From Takakia lepidozioides (Eukaryota > Streptophyta > Takakiopsida > Takakiales > Takakiaceae), in contig CM060733.1 in NCBI GenBank assembly GCA_030704615.1, positions 74,190,907 through 74,254,906 of the forward strand: DNA of 64,000 nucleotides. The letters run 5' to 3'. Of this stretch, positions 33,905 to 45,995 are shown in pieces (positions within the stretch are counted from its first letter, which is position 1; every line of letters starts with the position of its first letter). The notes under the pieces were generated by a model. The model was given only the letters and a program-made list of their open reading frames with translations. It made no database searches and was not told the origin of the DNA. The position numbers and the translations under genes are program-made.

Positions 33905-36102
33905 TCATTCCGACGAAGAATATTCTGTGCTACTGGAGTTGGCGTCCAAAACGAAGGCAGAACTGTCTATGAAGACACTAGCCCTGTTTTGCACAAAACC
34001 CTCTCTGTTTAACAGCAAACCAGGGGGAGAAGAGAGGAGACTAAATTCCAAAACGGCAGCCTCCGCATAACATGGCAATTTAAAATCTGCTTTCGGACTT
34101 GGGAAAAATTGTGGGTTTGCAAAGAAAGGAGGAACCGTGGCGACCTTGGGCTCCTATACACACAAACAAACAATGTAAGTCCATATCCATTCAGTTGGCT
34201 CAACTTGTGCAGGAAAGATGGAAATGGAAGGATGCGCCGTCGTGTCAGTGAATTGCCACAACTGAACTAGCACTTACTCACATGAGAAATCGGAATCAAC
34301 GTCCAGAGCATCGGGCTCTTGCAGATCCGGCTCCACAACAATGTTCTCAGTTTGGGTCGAATGCGATGAACCCTCAGACAGAGGTGCGATGACTTGAAAG
34401 TAGAGCTGCTCGTCCCCCTCCATCCCGAAAAAATGCCTGCCTGCATACTTGCATGCATGGAAGGAAGCCCCTGCAACAGTGCAAATGGATCCACGAAACA
34501 AAGTAAGAAGCACAATCTGAAGGCAAAGAAGTGCACCCAAGAAATGGAGTTTGATTGGGCACCAACCTGTTCTCATGGACAGGTCCACCACTTTCCCACC
34601 ATGCCGGCTGCATGAAAGCAGGTGACTTCTCCTGCGCACCTCTCCATGGAATGCCACTAGTTTTTTTCAATGTCTGGGAGGAGTCGACATAGTTGTGGAT
34701 AACATCGGATTCCACAGGGTCGCATTCCGGGTCTATGTGAAGCCCCCCTTCCCAAACGTCGAAATGGCCAACATGAGCAGGAGTGGTGTCTGGCCGAATT
34801 CGTGCAAGACAAATGGCCTTGAACACATGTGTTTGCAGCAGCACCAATGTTAGAAACGTTGTTAAGGGCAATTCCACGAAACAAGAACACACAAAAAAGC
34901 CCAAGTGAGTACCTTCTGCCCGGGAAACTCTACACTAGATAGTGGCAGGGTGTTGACACAGGTCCAAATTTTGCAGATTTTGAACCCCGAGGACTTCATG
35001 TAGCTGTGAAGCATCCGGTGGGATGCCATGTCCTCACCCTGAAAAATCAAAAGCGACCCAGCGTCAGACAAAAACTTGTTGCTGAAAGAGAAGGCCCACT
35101 GCCAATAAAGTGGATTATGAACATTCCAGGCTGGAGTCACATCTGTGGGAATGATATCAGGCACTGGAAGCCCATCTGGGATGTCAAGGATGACAAGATC
35201 TGTCGCGTAGGGCTGCTGCACTCCATTCACCCAACATGGCGTCCTAGTCACCTGAAATGAAGACATGCAATCAAATGAGATTGACAAATTGCAGTGGAGA
35301 CACCCGAACCAGTGATCTGTTGTATCGTGCATATTAAGATGTCGTTGACGACACCTTAATGCACCACCTATGCTCCCCCAACAATGCAACAAAAATGACC
35401 AGATTACAATAGATGTGGCGTGCTCACCAGGGTGAGGAAAGAGCACAGATGGTCCCATGTAGGTGACTTGACACCCACGAAAGTGGAATTTCTTGACTCC
35501 ATCATACGGAGGAAGCTCACGTTGGCCGTTTTACGCTGGAAGTGCGGGCCCACCACCCTGGACACACACAGCCGTGCTTTGTAAGGGCGTTTCTTTGCTA
35601 TGTGTGATCTACCGCAGTGGATGTGATGGCGACCTGTGTCTGCTATTTCTTGGCAGGTTGCACAGTCAAATCTACAGAACCCCCAGCTGCCCCAGTAGTG
35701 TCAGGAGGGTTTGCCACTGCTTCCCCAGCAGCCGCAGCAGCCGCTGAAGCATCCACTGTCTGTTTCCCCTTCTTTTTCTTCTTGCCGTTAGTAGGGGTGG
35801 CCGGTTTTGTAGGCTCTTTCTTATTCGGAAGCGCCAAGGCTCTTTGCTGCAACTCCTCATCTATCCGGGGGGCCAGTGAATCTGCGTTCTCGTTCTGATT
35901 CCTCATGACATTCTCCTCCCAGGGAGTCGAAGCTCTGGTGCAATCCACGTACCACCCACAGTCATGGTAATGTGCCCAACCCCAGTCCTTCACAATGCCA
36001 GCAGTGTACATTGTGGTTTCATTGTTTGGGTTCGCCCATCCACGAATGAAGTCTGGATCCTCACTCAGTGTGTTCTCCGGAATAAGAACAAAGCGAAAGT
36101 AC
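33905..36102 (-). pseudogene. Permuted DNA-methyltransferase-like exons (element A copy)
   Basis: Minus strand. The exon from 36102 begins YFRFVLIPENTL, includes TTMYTAGIVKDW and a Lys/Ala-rich linker, and ends at 35428 with SPTWDHLCSFLTL before GTGAGC. Exon 35251-34913 has the motif-IV-like block DLVILDIPDG and FLSDAGSLLIFQ. An exon of about 34823-34567 ends in KVVDLSMRTG, the motif-I-like strand. Exon 34470-34282 continues FHACKYAGRHFFGMEGD. The last exon, 34153-33905, contains LPCYAEA. Motif IV before motif I is the beta-type (permuted) order of prokaryotic N6-adenine/N4-cytosine methyltransferases. DIPD instead of DPPY makes catalysis uncertain. Decay: an acceptor reads AA instead of AG near 34823, with shifts near 35650, 34600 and 34153. 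Probably the 3' half of one gene with the ParB-like exons. Confidence 0.7.
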
Positions 36103-36358
36103 CTGCAGACAATAAGACCATCCCACTTAGATAGTTTCCTTGAACGCAACAGAAATGGCCATTGAACTGCCATAAATGGCTGCATTTCACTCTGAGGATT
36201 AAGGTGTCGTCAACGACATCTTAATCCAGGCACTAAGAGGCAGGACTCCATAACTAATGTTGCCAATTTTCCAAACAATTAGACCATGTAAGATCCCCCT
36301 TCATGGCAAACTCATCCCAAGAGGGCATGGATTTAAGGTATCGTCAACGACACCTTAA
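35334..36358. repeat. Isolated family-1 palindromes near the methyltransferase exons
   Basis: Three 26-base imperfect palindromes: 35334-35359 (inside a methyltransferase intron; central TTGA), 36199-36224 and 36333-36358 (central TCAA). Arms are TTAAGGTGTCG and its complement. The last two are 134 bases apart. A fourth stray copy is at 41334-41359, just outside the nested transposon. Confidence 0.85.
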
Positions 36359-36531
36359 TTCCATCTCTCAAATAGCAATCAAAGAAGAGAATGACACAAT
36401 ATAGAACTGCACAAGACTGCATTGCAATTGAAAGTAGAGACAGTGCTGCAGAGATTGAGGCCACCTTAAATCAAACCCCCTTACAGGATGAAAATCCCAC
36501 AAGGTCCACTGTAAGCAGGATATGGGCATAC

Positions 36532-39500
36532 AACACTATTTTAACTAATTCTGGACTTTTGTTTGGTCCAGAAATAATATGAGAAATATGAATAAACAAA
36601 ATTTATTATTGAAATAAAACGATATATATGATTATTTTGTTTATTTTATACACAATATAATCCTCCAAACATTTTTTGGAGACAATATAAGTATGTATTG
36701 TGGTTTTAGAAGAACATCCACTGCCAAGTTGACGTTCACGAAAAAATGGGAGGATGCAATAAATTACACCATGATGTGAGGTCAGATATGTAAAACATTT
36801 TGCAGAAAATAGTTGTCATATCACATGACATACAAAACCAAACATAGAACAATCATGGCATGTGATGAAGAGGATGATATGAAAGAATGTGTCCGCATAC
36901 ATTGATGATAAACATTCATATTTTATTAGAGATTGCAACTTTGGGGTTGCAGTCAGACCTAATGTAACGTCAACTGTACATCCGTTGGACTTAATGTTAT
37001 CCAGCGGCTCGAAGCCATACAACGGCTTACACTAACCCATTAATATTACAGAGCCTCCTCCCAAATGGCTCGCAGTCAAGGCATGTGTTCGAAGACGCCT
37101 CCGGTTACCACAACCACTTGCAACAGTCTCCGCACCAGATGAAACGGAAATATTTTCGGAGAACTCGAACCTAGTAGTAACATACTGACCTCATGCCCCA
37201 TAAGACAAGATGCATTGGGGAGGGAAGGAGGGATACTTTGAGAGTCTTACCACCTGAAATGAACTGGAAGCGAATACGAGACGAGTCCAACGAGGTATGA
37301 AATCTCCATTCTTCAATTTCTTTCCTAGAATATTTTTCTGATTCAATGTGGATGATCCTCCCTTCGATTTTGTCTCTTTTGACTGTGGTTCTAGCTTCAT
37401 GAACCTCCACTGTCTAGTGGACGTTCCTTTCCTGACCCTACCTTATTGTAACAGACCAACAGACTTTTCGGGTTGGAAGGAGTCTCGCAGTCGGCTATTA
37501 GCCGCATCCGGAGTCGGATTTTTCCTAACGTGGAGGTTCGTAAAACTGGGAGTACATTTGCGAAGTGCACGGAGTGTGAGGTGTTCAAGGACCCGATCAG
37601 AAAGTCTGTCAAGAGAAGTGCGGAACAGGTGACACACAAACGAGCACTTGATAAACATTTGAGGCACCAAGAGTCGTGCAGAAGACTGTACCATAGCTGG
37701 AGGAATGAATCTGTTATGATTCCGGAGGAGTTTCTCTGTATTATTCACGACAAAATGGATCATAGGAAAACAGCTGTTCCAAGGCTACAGACTCCAAATA
37801 AGATGATTTCTGGATTAGGTCAGCTTCCAGTTTCACTAACGGGAATGGTCACGCACGGACACGGTGATGGAGCTTGCGGTCAGTATTCTTTTGAGTTTTG
37901 GAAGGGAAATTCAAACTTTACAATTGGTTCTTTGGCACGTTGCCTGCGCCAGCTGGAGAAGCCAACCTGTCGCGAGTCCAGGAACATTTTGATTACCGAC
38001 TTCAAAACGAGTTATTCGAATCACTTTTAAGAGGTAAATCGAGATGTTTGGATGTTCTTAAACCCTGCAGGCCGGAAGACAAACGTGGTGCTTGTCCACT
38101 TCCGAGAAGACTGTACTTGCAAATGGACAACTTTGCGAAGGACAATAAGAACAGATGGATGCTTGCTTTTCTATCCCTCCTGACCGCCAAAGATGTTTTT
38201 GAAGAAATCCAGCTAGGGTTCCTAATGGTCGGACACACCCATGAGGACATCGACGGGTTCTTCAGCTACCTTTCGAAGAAGCTGAAGGAACGAAGCACCT
38301 ACATTCTTTCAGATTTGATGAGGTCTTTTATAACCTCGCAAGATCTGCAGTTCATTCCACAGATTATTTAGGAGATTCTCGACTTCAAGAATTTTGTCAA
38401 GGGCTGTATTCTGGATGGAAATGAGGCGTTGGTCGGGATTTCGGAGATGCACGTCTTCCGTTTTTTTAAGGATGCGGAGGGATGGCCCGTCATGAAGTAC
38501 AAGAAGTCCGCTACTGATTCGGATTGGCTTCCAACAAACAATAGCGTGAAGATGTGGAAGTCCAATCCTGACGGGACTCTGAAGCTCCCTGAAGGAGACC
38601 CAGACGCCGTTCCAAGGAGACCTATCTAGGGAGTCGGGGACGACTCCTCCGAAAAACAGTCATTTATTAAGAATGGAATAAAAAAATATAGGGATTTTTG
38701 GACGAAAGGAATGATGCTTGACGATCATTACAGAGGTCGAATGGAACAATACGACCAGTACTAGGGAAACATTCTCGCCGAGCTGGATAAGCCAATTCCA
38801 GAAGCTCCCGACCGTATTCAGCTTCTTGAGGGATTCTGGCTGAAAACAAATTGGTCCAAGAATCATCACAGAGATGGAATCCATCCACATATATTGCCAG
38901 ATGTGCAAGAAGAGGATGAAATCCTAGAACATTACTGTGGCCCGAGGTGTGAGCGACCAAGAATATCCCTGAATCCATTCAAGGATATTGAGAAAGGGTT
39001 TTTTGTGCTCGTTCGCCCTTATGACCCAAGTACGTGCCCGGTCTGGATGGGGGTGGCAATATCTGACGTGATCCGCGAAAGGGAGGATCCTAATTTTAAG
39101 AAGGTGAAGGTGGAGTGGTGGAGACCGAGAAAAGGTGGTAACCCAACAGACTTGGAAAGGTACAGGGACTGTTGGTCAAAACTTTGGGAGTATAACTTGT
39201 CAGATCCTTCTCAATGGATCCACGTGAACAATGTTGTGTGGACAATGCCTCCACGAAAAAATACGACAAGGAATAGCATTAAGAGAATTACTGCCGCCAA
39301 AACAGTGAAGGCGCGCGCTAATTTGGAGGAGGCTAATCGTCAGTCAGAAAACGTGTCGTGCGAGCGATGTCCAGACCAAGGACATATTGTTGAGATCAAC
39401 TCCAGTACTTCGATTTAAGAAATATTTTTTTCTTCTCTATATGGCCCTTCTTGTTTGCGTTTGGGGATCCTTTTTGTTATCTTCTTATGTCGCACTGAAC

Positions 39501-41315
39501 CTCGAATGTCCAGTGGACGTTCTCGTCCTTTGTTTCTGGTTTGCTGGATGCTGGCCTGCTGTACGTCCTGGTCAACAAAGATGACCCTGTGGGGGAGTTT
39601 CGCCTACATAACATATACATCACAAGAACAAAATGGGCGGGCACGACCACTGGAGTCTTCAAATTCGGTCAAAGAAGGTTTTAAGAACGGAAGAAAATAG
39701 CCCATTTCCAGTCCTTCTCTGAAACATTGGACTTGCTTTTCGCATAACCAATTCTCCCACTGAAGTCTCCCACTAGGAGGAGCTTTACTCAATCGTTGTT
39801 GACATACAATTTTTCAATTTGCCAGTCCTCAAGTTTTTTCTATGAGGTTTTCCTCCATTTTCCCTCTAAGCTCTACGACTTTTCTGCACCAAATTTTCAT
39901 TTTATTTCATTTTCATACTTCTCATCTTTGGCCCTGGTTTAAGAGGGAATTTCACATGTCCTTTTCCTTTGTTCAAATTTTAAGCAATTTTTATTTCTCA
40001 TAGTTTTTATTTGGTGGTCTGACTTTTTATCCTCTCTCATGTTTTTTTCAGATCCATTTTCTCCCATGAGATCCAAGCGCTTCCCAACAGTCGTTATATA
40101 ACGTCATTTTCTTTCCAAATCTATTCATACCATAACCATAGCCATAACCATAACCATTATGGTTATTGAAATGTCTTCTCCCTTCACATTTGCGCTAGCT
40201 TTTTTCTTTGTTTTGGATTGACATGCATTTAGGCATGTTACAGTTTGCTTTCTATGTTACATCTTAATAATACTAGGTCCAGGTTCCAACGACGAGTCTT
40301 TCATTTAAATACTTGTCCATAATATTAGGTTCTTCATTTTTGTTTTGCTTACTAGTACCATACTAACAACACTAAGTTCTAGCAAAGTCTGGAGTTTTTC
40401 ATAAGACTTATTGTTTGTCTATTTTGTAACTTAAACAAAAATCCTAAACCCTAAACCATATTTGTTTGTCCAATAGTGTTCTTAAACCTGGCAAACCGAA
40501 AACCCTACCTTTACCATCACCCCTAAACCATTAATCTTACCATAAACCAATAACTTTAGTGTACTACCCTAGCTACACTCCAAACCTTATTGTACTACCA
40601 TGTTACATCTTCTCAATGTTTCATGCTCTTTTAATATTTTCTTTTGTTGGATAAGGTATGATAGAATGATTACAAGGATATCAAATTCCTCAACCATGTC
40701 TTAATTCTACCGAGTGTGAGTCCATCATATTTGTTTGTCTTTTTGTACCCTAAATCCAAACCCTAAACCCTTACCCTTACTGTAAACCCAAACCTTATTA
40801 CACTTCTCTCTAGTTACACCCCAAACCTTATTGTACTACCCTAGTACCTCTTCCGAATGTTTCATGCTATTCTAATATTTTACTGCCCTTGTCACATCCA
40901 AAACATGATTCATTTTAATGGCGTAGTATGTGAACATTGTGCTTCATATGAAGATTCAGTCAATAAAATTACTAGCAAGTTGTATCGAGTATGGTAGAGT
41001 ACGAGTTTGGCCCATGTTCGATGCGACCCATTTGTTTATCATGATGACCTGCAATGGAATATTACTTTATTCGACTTCCAAGTGGACGTTCAATGAATTG
41101 TTCAATACTGCTACTTCACATTGAGCACTTCAATGTCAAATGGACCTCTTCTATGACACATTTTGAAAAGAAGTATGACATCACCTGAAACTTCACAAAG
41201 TTCAATCACACATTACACCATGATATTATTAATATTTCAATTAAATTTAATACAAATATATATTAAGTTTAGTCCGGATTTAAGCCAAAAGTCCAGAATG
41301 AATTAAAATAGTGTT
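36532..41315. mobile_element. Nested TIR transposon with a DUF7869-type protein
   Basis: 4,784 bp. Both ends begin AACACTATTTTAA and continue nearly alike for about 32 bases (ATTCTGGACTTTTG). The 4-bp direct repeat ATAC flanks it (36528-36531 and 41316-41319). It sits inside element A, interrupting the space between methyltransferase and ParB-like exons. It codes one protein on the plus strand (37473-39418). The rest is AT-rich, with plant telomere-like CCCTAAA stretches at 40441-40800 that are too degenerate to be telomeric DNA. The superfamily cannot be named from the ends. Confidence 0.8.
37473..39418 (+). pseudogene. DUF7869-type (putative transposase) protein
   Basis: Plus strand. Motifs in order: a Cys-x2-Cys pair (KCTECEVFK) and a basic/His region near 37560-37680; DKMDHRKTAVPR (37750-37785); GMVTHGHGDG; after a frameshift at about 37900-37990, LYLQMDNFAKDNKNRWMLAFLSLL (38115-38185) and FLMVGHTHEDIDGFFSYLSKKL (38220-38285). 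The block with Asp-rich KMD, MDN...NKN and GHTH-DID is the signature of the DUF7869 family, widespread in eukaryotic repeats and thought to be a DDE-like transposase. The tail (38894-39418) holds YDPSTCPVWMGVAI. Three in-frame TAG codons (38369, 38627, 38762) and the shift show decay. Confidence 0.75.
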
Positions 41316-41386
41316 ATACCTATAATGCGCAAATTAAGGTGTTGTTGACAACACCTTAATTTCCCCCTCACAGAAAGAGAAATGAG

Positions 41387-42438
41387 TCAGTGCACACACT
41401 TGTACAGCAGACGTTTCATTGCCTCCTCGCCGTTGTACTGATGATCAAAATCTTTAGATCGAAGAATCTCTCCCTCCTTCTCGAACTCCCGGAAAAATGC
41501 ATACTTCCAGAGCTCCATTCTCCATTTATGAACGTAGGACTCAAACTTGATGCTGGGAGATGTCATGGTGATTTTGTAGTCTAGTAGTGACTTCTCCAAT
41601 GTTTCAATGGCCCGCTTCTCCAGTTGCTCAGTGTCTCCGCAGACAAGACGCTGGAGAATGTTTCCAAAGGCATGACTCCTATACTTTGCATCCGAAACAG
41701 TGTATGCACTCTATGTTCGTGGTGACGTGTGACGTCTCGGTGCCCCTGCATTGAAAGCAAATGAGTACAAGAAATGAAGCGAGGGACAAAAATGTAGTTC
41801 ACAAAGAGGAAACAAAACAAAACTTACTTGTTGACATCGTGCATGGCAGTCAGAAGTTGGGTTATTTTGCCTTGTGGATCCAAAACCATTGACAGAACTC
41901 GGTGGTGCCAGTCTTTGTTGTCGGCATACATTCTTGTGATATATTCCATCCAGGCAACCAAACGGTGATTACCATCCCATACGAAGAACATCTTCCCCAT
42001 GTATTGCGTGTGAGATGGGTTCTGGGAAAGGTCTGCCTCAAACTCCGAATTCACCTCATTCCAAAGCGGGTCCCAACTGGCCATAATCTCTTCGTCAACC
42101 AGTTTTTCTGATCCCTGGATGTCTGTTACTGACACGTAAAAAACTGCGGAGCCCTTCAAGTACCCGTGGATGAAATCACCCTGTAGCTTCTTGATATCAT
42201 GATGCAGGGCTGGACGAACGGCAGGCATGGAAATCATCCTGCATAGGGGAATCATAAGAGTGCCGTCCCGAACTTCCATGGAATTTATGACCTTCCTGGA
42301 GTTTACCTTGGAGGTATACATCAGTGAATGCACTTTATCTTCGTAATTGTCAGATGGGTCTTCATCTTGAGTATCAGGAACAGATGTCTCCTGTGCAGGC
42401 TGGCTTTCCCCCGCCTTTTTTTTTTTTCCTGCATTCAT
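41387..42438 (-). CDS. ParB-like domain exons, probable N-terminal half of the methyltransferase gene
   Basis: Minus strand. The open exon 42438 (or a splice acceptor near 42424) to 41828 encodes a Lys-rich start, then RDGTLMIPLCRMISMP, a DIKKLQGDFIHGYL helix, VFYVSVTDI, and GKMFFVWDGNHRLVAWMEY near 41960-42000. The DGNHR-L motif and the preceding strand-helix order are those of ParB/Srx-type domains, where the matching box binds nucleotide or phosphate. A donor GTAAGT ends the exon at 41828. The next exon (about 41678-41400) begins SHAFGNILQRLV and ends RLLYK. If it splices at 41400 (AA before GTGTGT), the phase joins exactly to the methyltransferase exon at 36102 (K-YFRFVL); otherwise it stops at 41387. 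The nested transposon 36532-41315 would then lie in that intron. Confidence 0.65.
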
Positions 42439-42470
42439 TTGTGTTTTCCCACAACAGATTCAGACCACTA

Positions 42471-44440
42471 TTAAGGTGTCGTCAACGATGCCTTATTATG
42501 ACTCTTCCTCCCTGATTGTAGACACGCCCACCTTTTGAAAAGTATACTTCATATGCTTCAAAGTATACACCACATTCGAAATAATATCATAGATCAAGCT
42601 GTAGTCACACTCTGGACCCATGACACTGTTCCTCTCCGATTGAAAGTAAGCAAATTGTATTTGACAGGACAGAATAAGGTGTCGACAACGATGCCTTAAT
42701 CTGCCTCCTTATTTCTGTGTAAAACACTCATTGAATGTGACTACGCTCCACACCCTATCTTCTTCCTCTATGAATCGAAGTCCAGATTTTACACTCCAGA
42801 TTAAGGTATCGTCAACGATGCCTAAGTAATTTGCATCTTCATTTATGTTCAAGACATCCCTCAAAGTGTAGACTACTCACCATAAATCCTATCTCTGAAC
42901 TGCTTCAAAGTATGCCTGAAAAGTTTTTTTGACAGGCCAGATTAAGGTGTCGTCAACGATACCTTAATCTGCCTCCTTGTTTATATTTAAAACAGCCCTT
43001 CTATGACCTCATTCCCCACCCCTGATCGTGTTCCTCTTTGATTCATAGTATCCCTAGAAACAGATTTTACACTCCAGATTAAGGTATCGGCAACGATGCC
43101 TTAATCTGCCTCCTTGATTGTATTTAAAACAGCCCTTCAATGAGCATATTCTCCACCATCATCGAGTTCCTCTCTGTTTCATAGTATCCCCAGAAACAGA
43201 TTTTACACTCCAGATTAAGGTATCGTGAACGATACCTTAACTCGCATCTTCATTTATGTTCTAGACATCCCTCAAAGTGCAGATTACCCAGCACTAATCC
43301 TGTTCAGATCTGCTTCAAAGTATGCATGAAAAGTGTGTTTGACAGGCCAGATTAAGGTGTCGTCAACGATGCCTTAATCTGCCTCCTTTTTTATGTATAA
43401 AACAGCCCTTCAATGAACATATTCTCAACCACTGATCGTGTTCCTCTCTGCTTCATAGTATCCCCAGAAACAGATTTTACACTCCAGATTAAGGTATCGT
43501 CAACGACGCCTTAATTTGCATCTTCATTTATGTTCAAGATATCCCTCAAAGTGCAGAGTACCCACCACTAATCTTGTCTCTGAACTGCTTCAAAGTATGC
43601 CCGAAAAGTGTGTTTGACAGTTCAGATTAAGGTGTCGTCAACGATGCCTTAATCTGCCTCCTTATTTCTGTTCATCACAACCATTGAATTTTGATACTCT
43701 CAACCCTGGATCCTGTTCATCTCTGCTTGAAAGTCCAATCAAAACTAGGTTTTCACTCGAGATTAAGGCATCGTCAACGATGCCTTAATACCACTCATAT
43801 TTTTGGTTTCGAATGTCTCCCCACTAGGCAGACTATCCACCCCTAATCATGTTCATCACTGCCTCAAACTATGCCTCTACGTACATTTTACAGGCCAGAT
43901 TAAGGCATCGTCAACGATGCCTTAATCATCCTCCATATTTCAGAAGAAAACAACCACTGAATGTATATACTGTCAACTCCTGATCCTGTTCCTCTCTGCA
44001 TCAAAGTATTCGCTAAACGGATTCCCACTCCCAGATTAAGGTGTCGTCAACGATGCCTTAATTCCCCTCCTCATTTATGTTTCAGCTATCCCCTCACTGT
44101 GCAGACTACCCACCACTCAAACCCTCAAAACAGGAATGACAGACTATATTAAAGTGTCGTCAACGATGCCTTAATCTGCATGTTTCATTCTGCTTCAGAA
44201 ACCCTCACCAGCGTGTATGCCTAATAGTAAGCCTGTTCGTCTCTGTTTCAAAGAAACCCTGGGAATAGTAGACCAGATTAAGGTATCGACAACGATGCCT
44301 TAATCTGCATTCTTCATTATGCTTCAGAGTCCACTCATGAAGCGGAAACTTGTGCTTTAATCGTTTTCCTCTATGTTTGAAAGAAACCCTCAATATGTGA
44401 ATGGCTGACCAGATTAAGGTATCGTCAACGATGCCTTAAT
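42471..44440 (+). repeat. Family-1 palindrome array, about 137-bp period
   Basis: Fifteen copies of a 26-base palindrome with arms TTAAGGTRTCG around TCAA. Starts at 42942, 43079, 43215, 43352, 43489, 43627, 43763, 43900 and 44036 are 136-138 bases apart; outer copies are less regular (42471, 42673, 42801, 44149, 44278, 44414). The DNA between copies alternates between two types (one with TTTGACAGGCCAG, one with ATTTTACACTCCAG before the palindrome), so the true unit is a dimer of about 273 bp. All copies have TCAA in the centre on the plus strand except single mismatches. Further copies: 44981-45008, and a degenerate one near 44886-44911. Confidence 0.95.
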
Positions 44441-44500
44441 CAGCCTCCTCCAGTTCTTATGAAAGTCTCTAAAATACCCACCAGCCTTGTCTTCTATGCT

Positions 44501-45560
44501 TCAAAAAACCATGGCAGGCTTCGAACTTATCGACCTCTTTTTTGATTCACAGGAACCCTCACAGATGAGAATGGGCAACCTAGAACGAACCTTAGCAGGC
44601 TTTGGACGGCCACTGGAAGACCCCTTCTCCGCAGGTCGCATTGTTCCTTGCACTTGTGTCTTCCCCTTCACTCGTGCTTGTGTGTCCACTGGCTGCTCCA
44701 CTGCAGCCACAGCCCGCTGCGGAGAGTGAACCCTTGGCACCTCCTCCTCATTCACCACGTTGACGACCATTTCAGAGTTCTGGTCTGCTACGTTCTTCTC
44801 GGCTGGTAACTCATGGAGACTCTCCCAGGCTTTCTTCCATTTCCTCTACAAAACATCGACCATTGTTTGATCGACAAATCAGGCCCATTTTAAGCTTGTG
44901 TTGATGACACCTTAATTTGGCACTGCATTGGAACATGTGGGAAACAGAGAGGAGGGTAAGGCGGTGAGGATGCGCTTGTAGATTAAGCTGTCGTCAACGA
45001 CATCTTAAAATACAGGGCATACTCCGCTGGCTCCACCAGTTTTCATCTCCAACAATGCAAAAACGAACTAAACTATGCATCGCAATGGTGGTGCTACCTG
45101 AATGAGATTCTGTTCAGCGCTGTCCGTCTCCAAATCCACTGCTTGCATGCTGCCTCCCACTTGTGCCTTGTCCTTCAACGCCCGCAAAGACAGCTGTGTG
45201 TTGGATGGGCGCTCCCGGGTATGCACGGCCACCTGCTTCGTAACGACCTCCTGCATAGGAGTAACATCACTGTTGGGCATGCCTTCCTCCTCTCTTATAG
45301 GGGGCATTCTTTCCATCCCAGCCTCACACAAAAGGGGAAGTTCCAAAAGCTCCTCCAGCTGCTTGTCCACAGACGGCTCCGCGACTCCCCTATTCTGTGA
45401 CCCTTCGCCAGCAGATCCCTCCCCTTCACGGTCGCTCTCCCCCTCGGTAAGATCAAGCGCCCTCCGAGTCTTGTCATCCTCTCTCTTGCTTTCAACCTCT
45501 GCCTCGCCGACGTGTAGTAAAGAGACTTCCTACGCGACCTCTTCTTTGCAGAAACAATGA
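44501..45560 (-). pseudogene. Unrecognised acidic exons between the palindrome array and the transposase
   Basis: Two minus-strand open blocks. One covers about 45530-45098, rich in Glu/Ser, with DKQLEELLELPLLCEAGMERM, ending at a good donor (CAG then GTAGCA). The second covers 44845-44501, starting after TTTTGTAG with RKWKKAWESLHELP and becoming basic (RPAEKGSSSGRPKPAK). The phase between them fits (0). No known domain; likely disordered. They may be 5' exons of the ParB-like gene, with the palindrome array in the intron between 44501 and 42424, or a separate gene. Element B has no counterpart that I can find. Confidence 0.4.
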
Positions 45561-45995
45561 CGTTCTTGGGAGGCTCCAGTGTGAATAGTTCGAAATGACA
45601 CTTACGGGACACTCATCTTCCAACACTCCATTAGGGTCCAGGAAACGGATGGATGGACGGCGGTTGGGGTTTCATCTCCGAAATCATCCATTTGGGATTT
45701 TCCCATAAAACAGAAACGGCTCTTAATTGACTGGTTTGAATTGCGGCTGGGGGGGTTGTCTAGTGTGCAACTTGGTGATGGCCAATTGGCATGGACCATC
45801 ATTGCCGGTCTGGGCCCTGTTAGTGGAACCTCTGTTTGGAAACCACGTACCCGTGGGTGTCAGTTGGTGTTCGACCTAAATATGGGTCGTTGTGGAATGG
45901 GCTGCGGGTTTGTCCGTGGCAAATATGTCATTGTCAGAAAATTGAACGCACCCTCGTAATTCTTAATACTGCTCAGCTGTTTCTATGGCGGCGAA

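Noticed and set aside
40441-40800. Interstitial telomere (CCCTAAA repeats)
   Set aside because: Units are scattered and degenerate within AT-rich transposon DNA; no run of perfect tandem copies.
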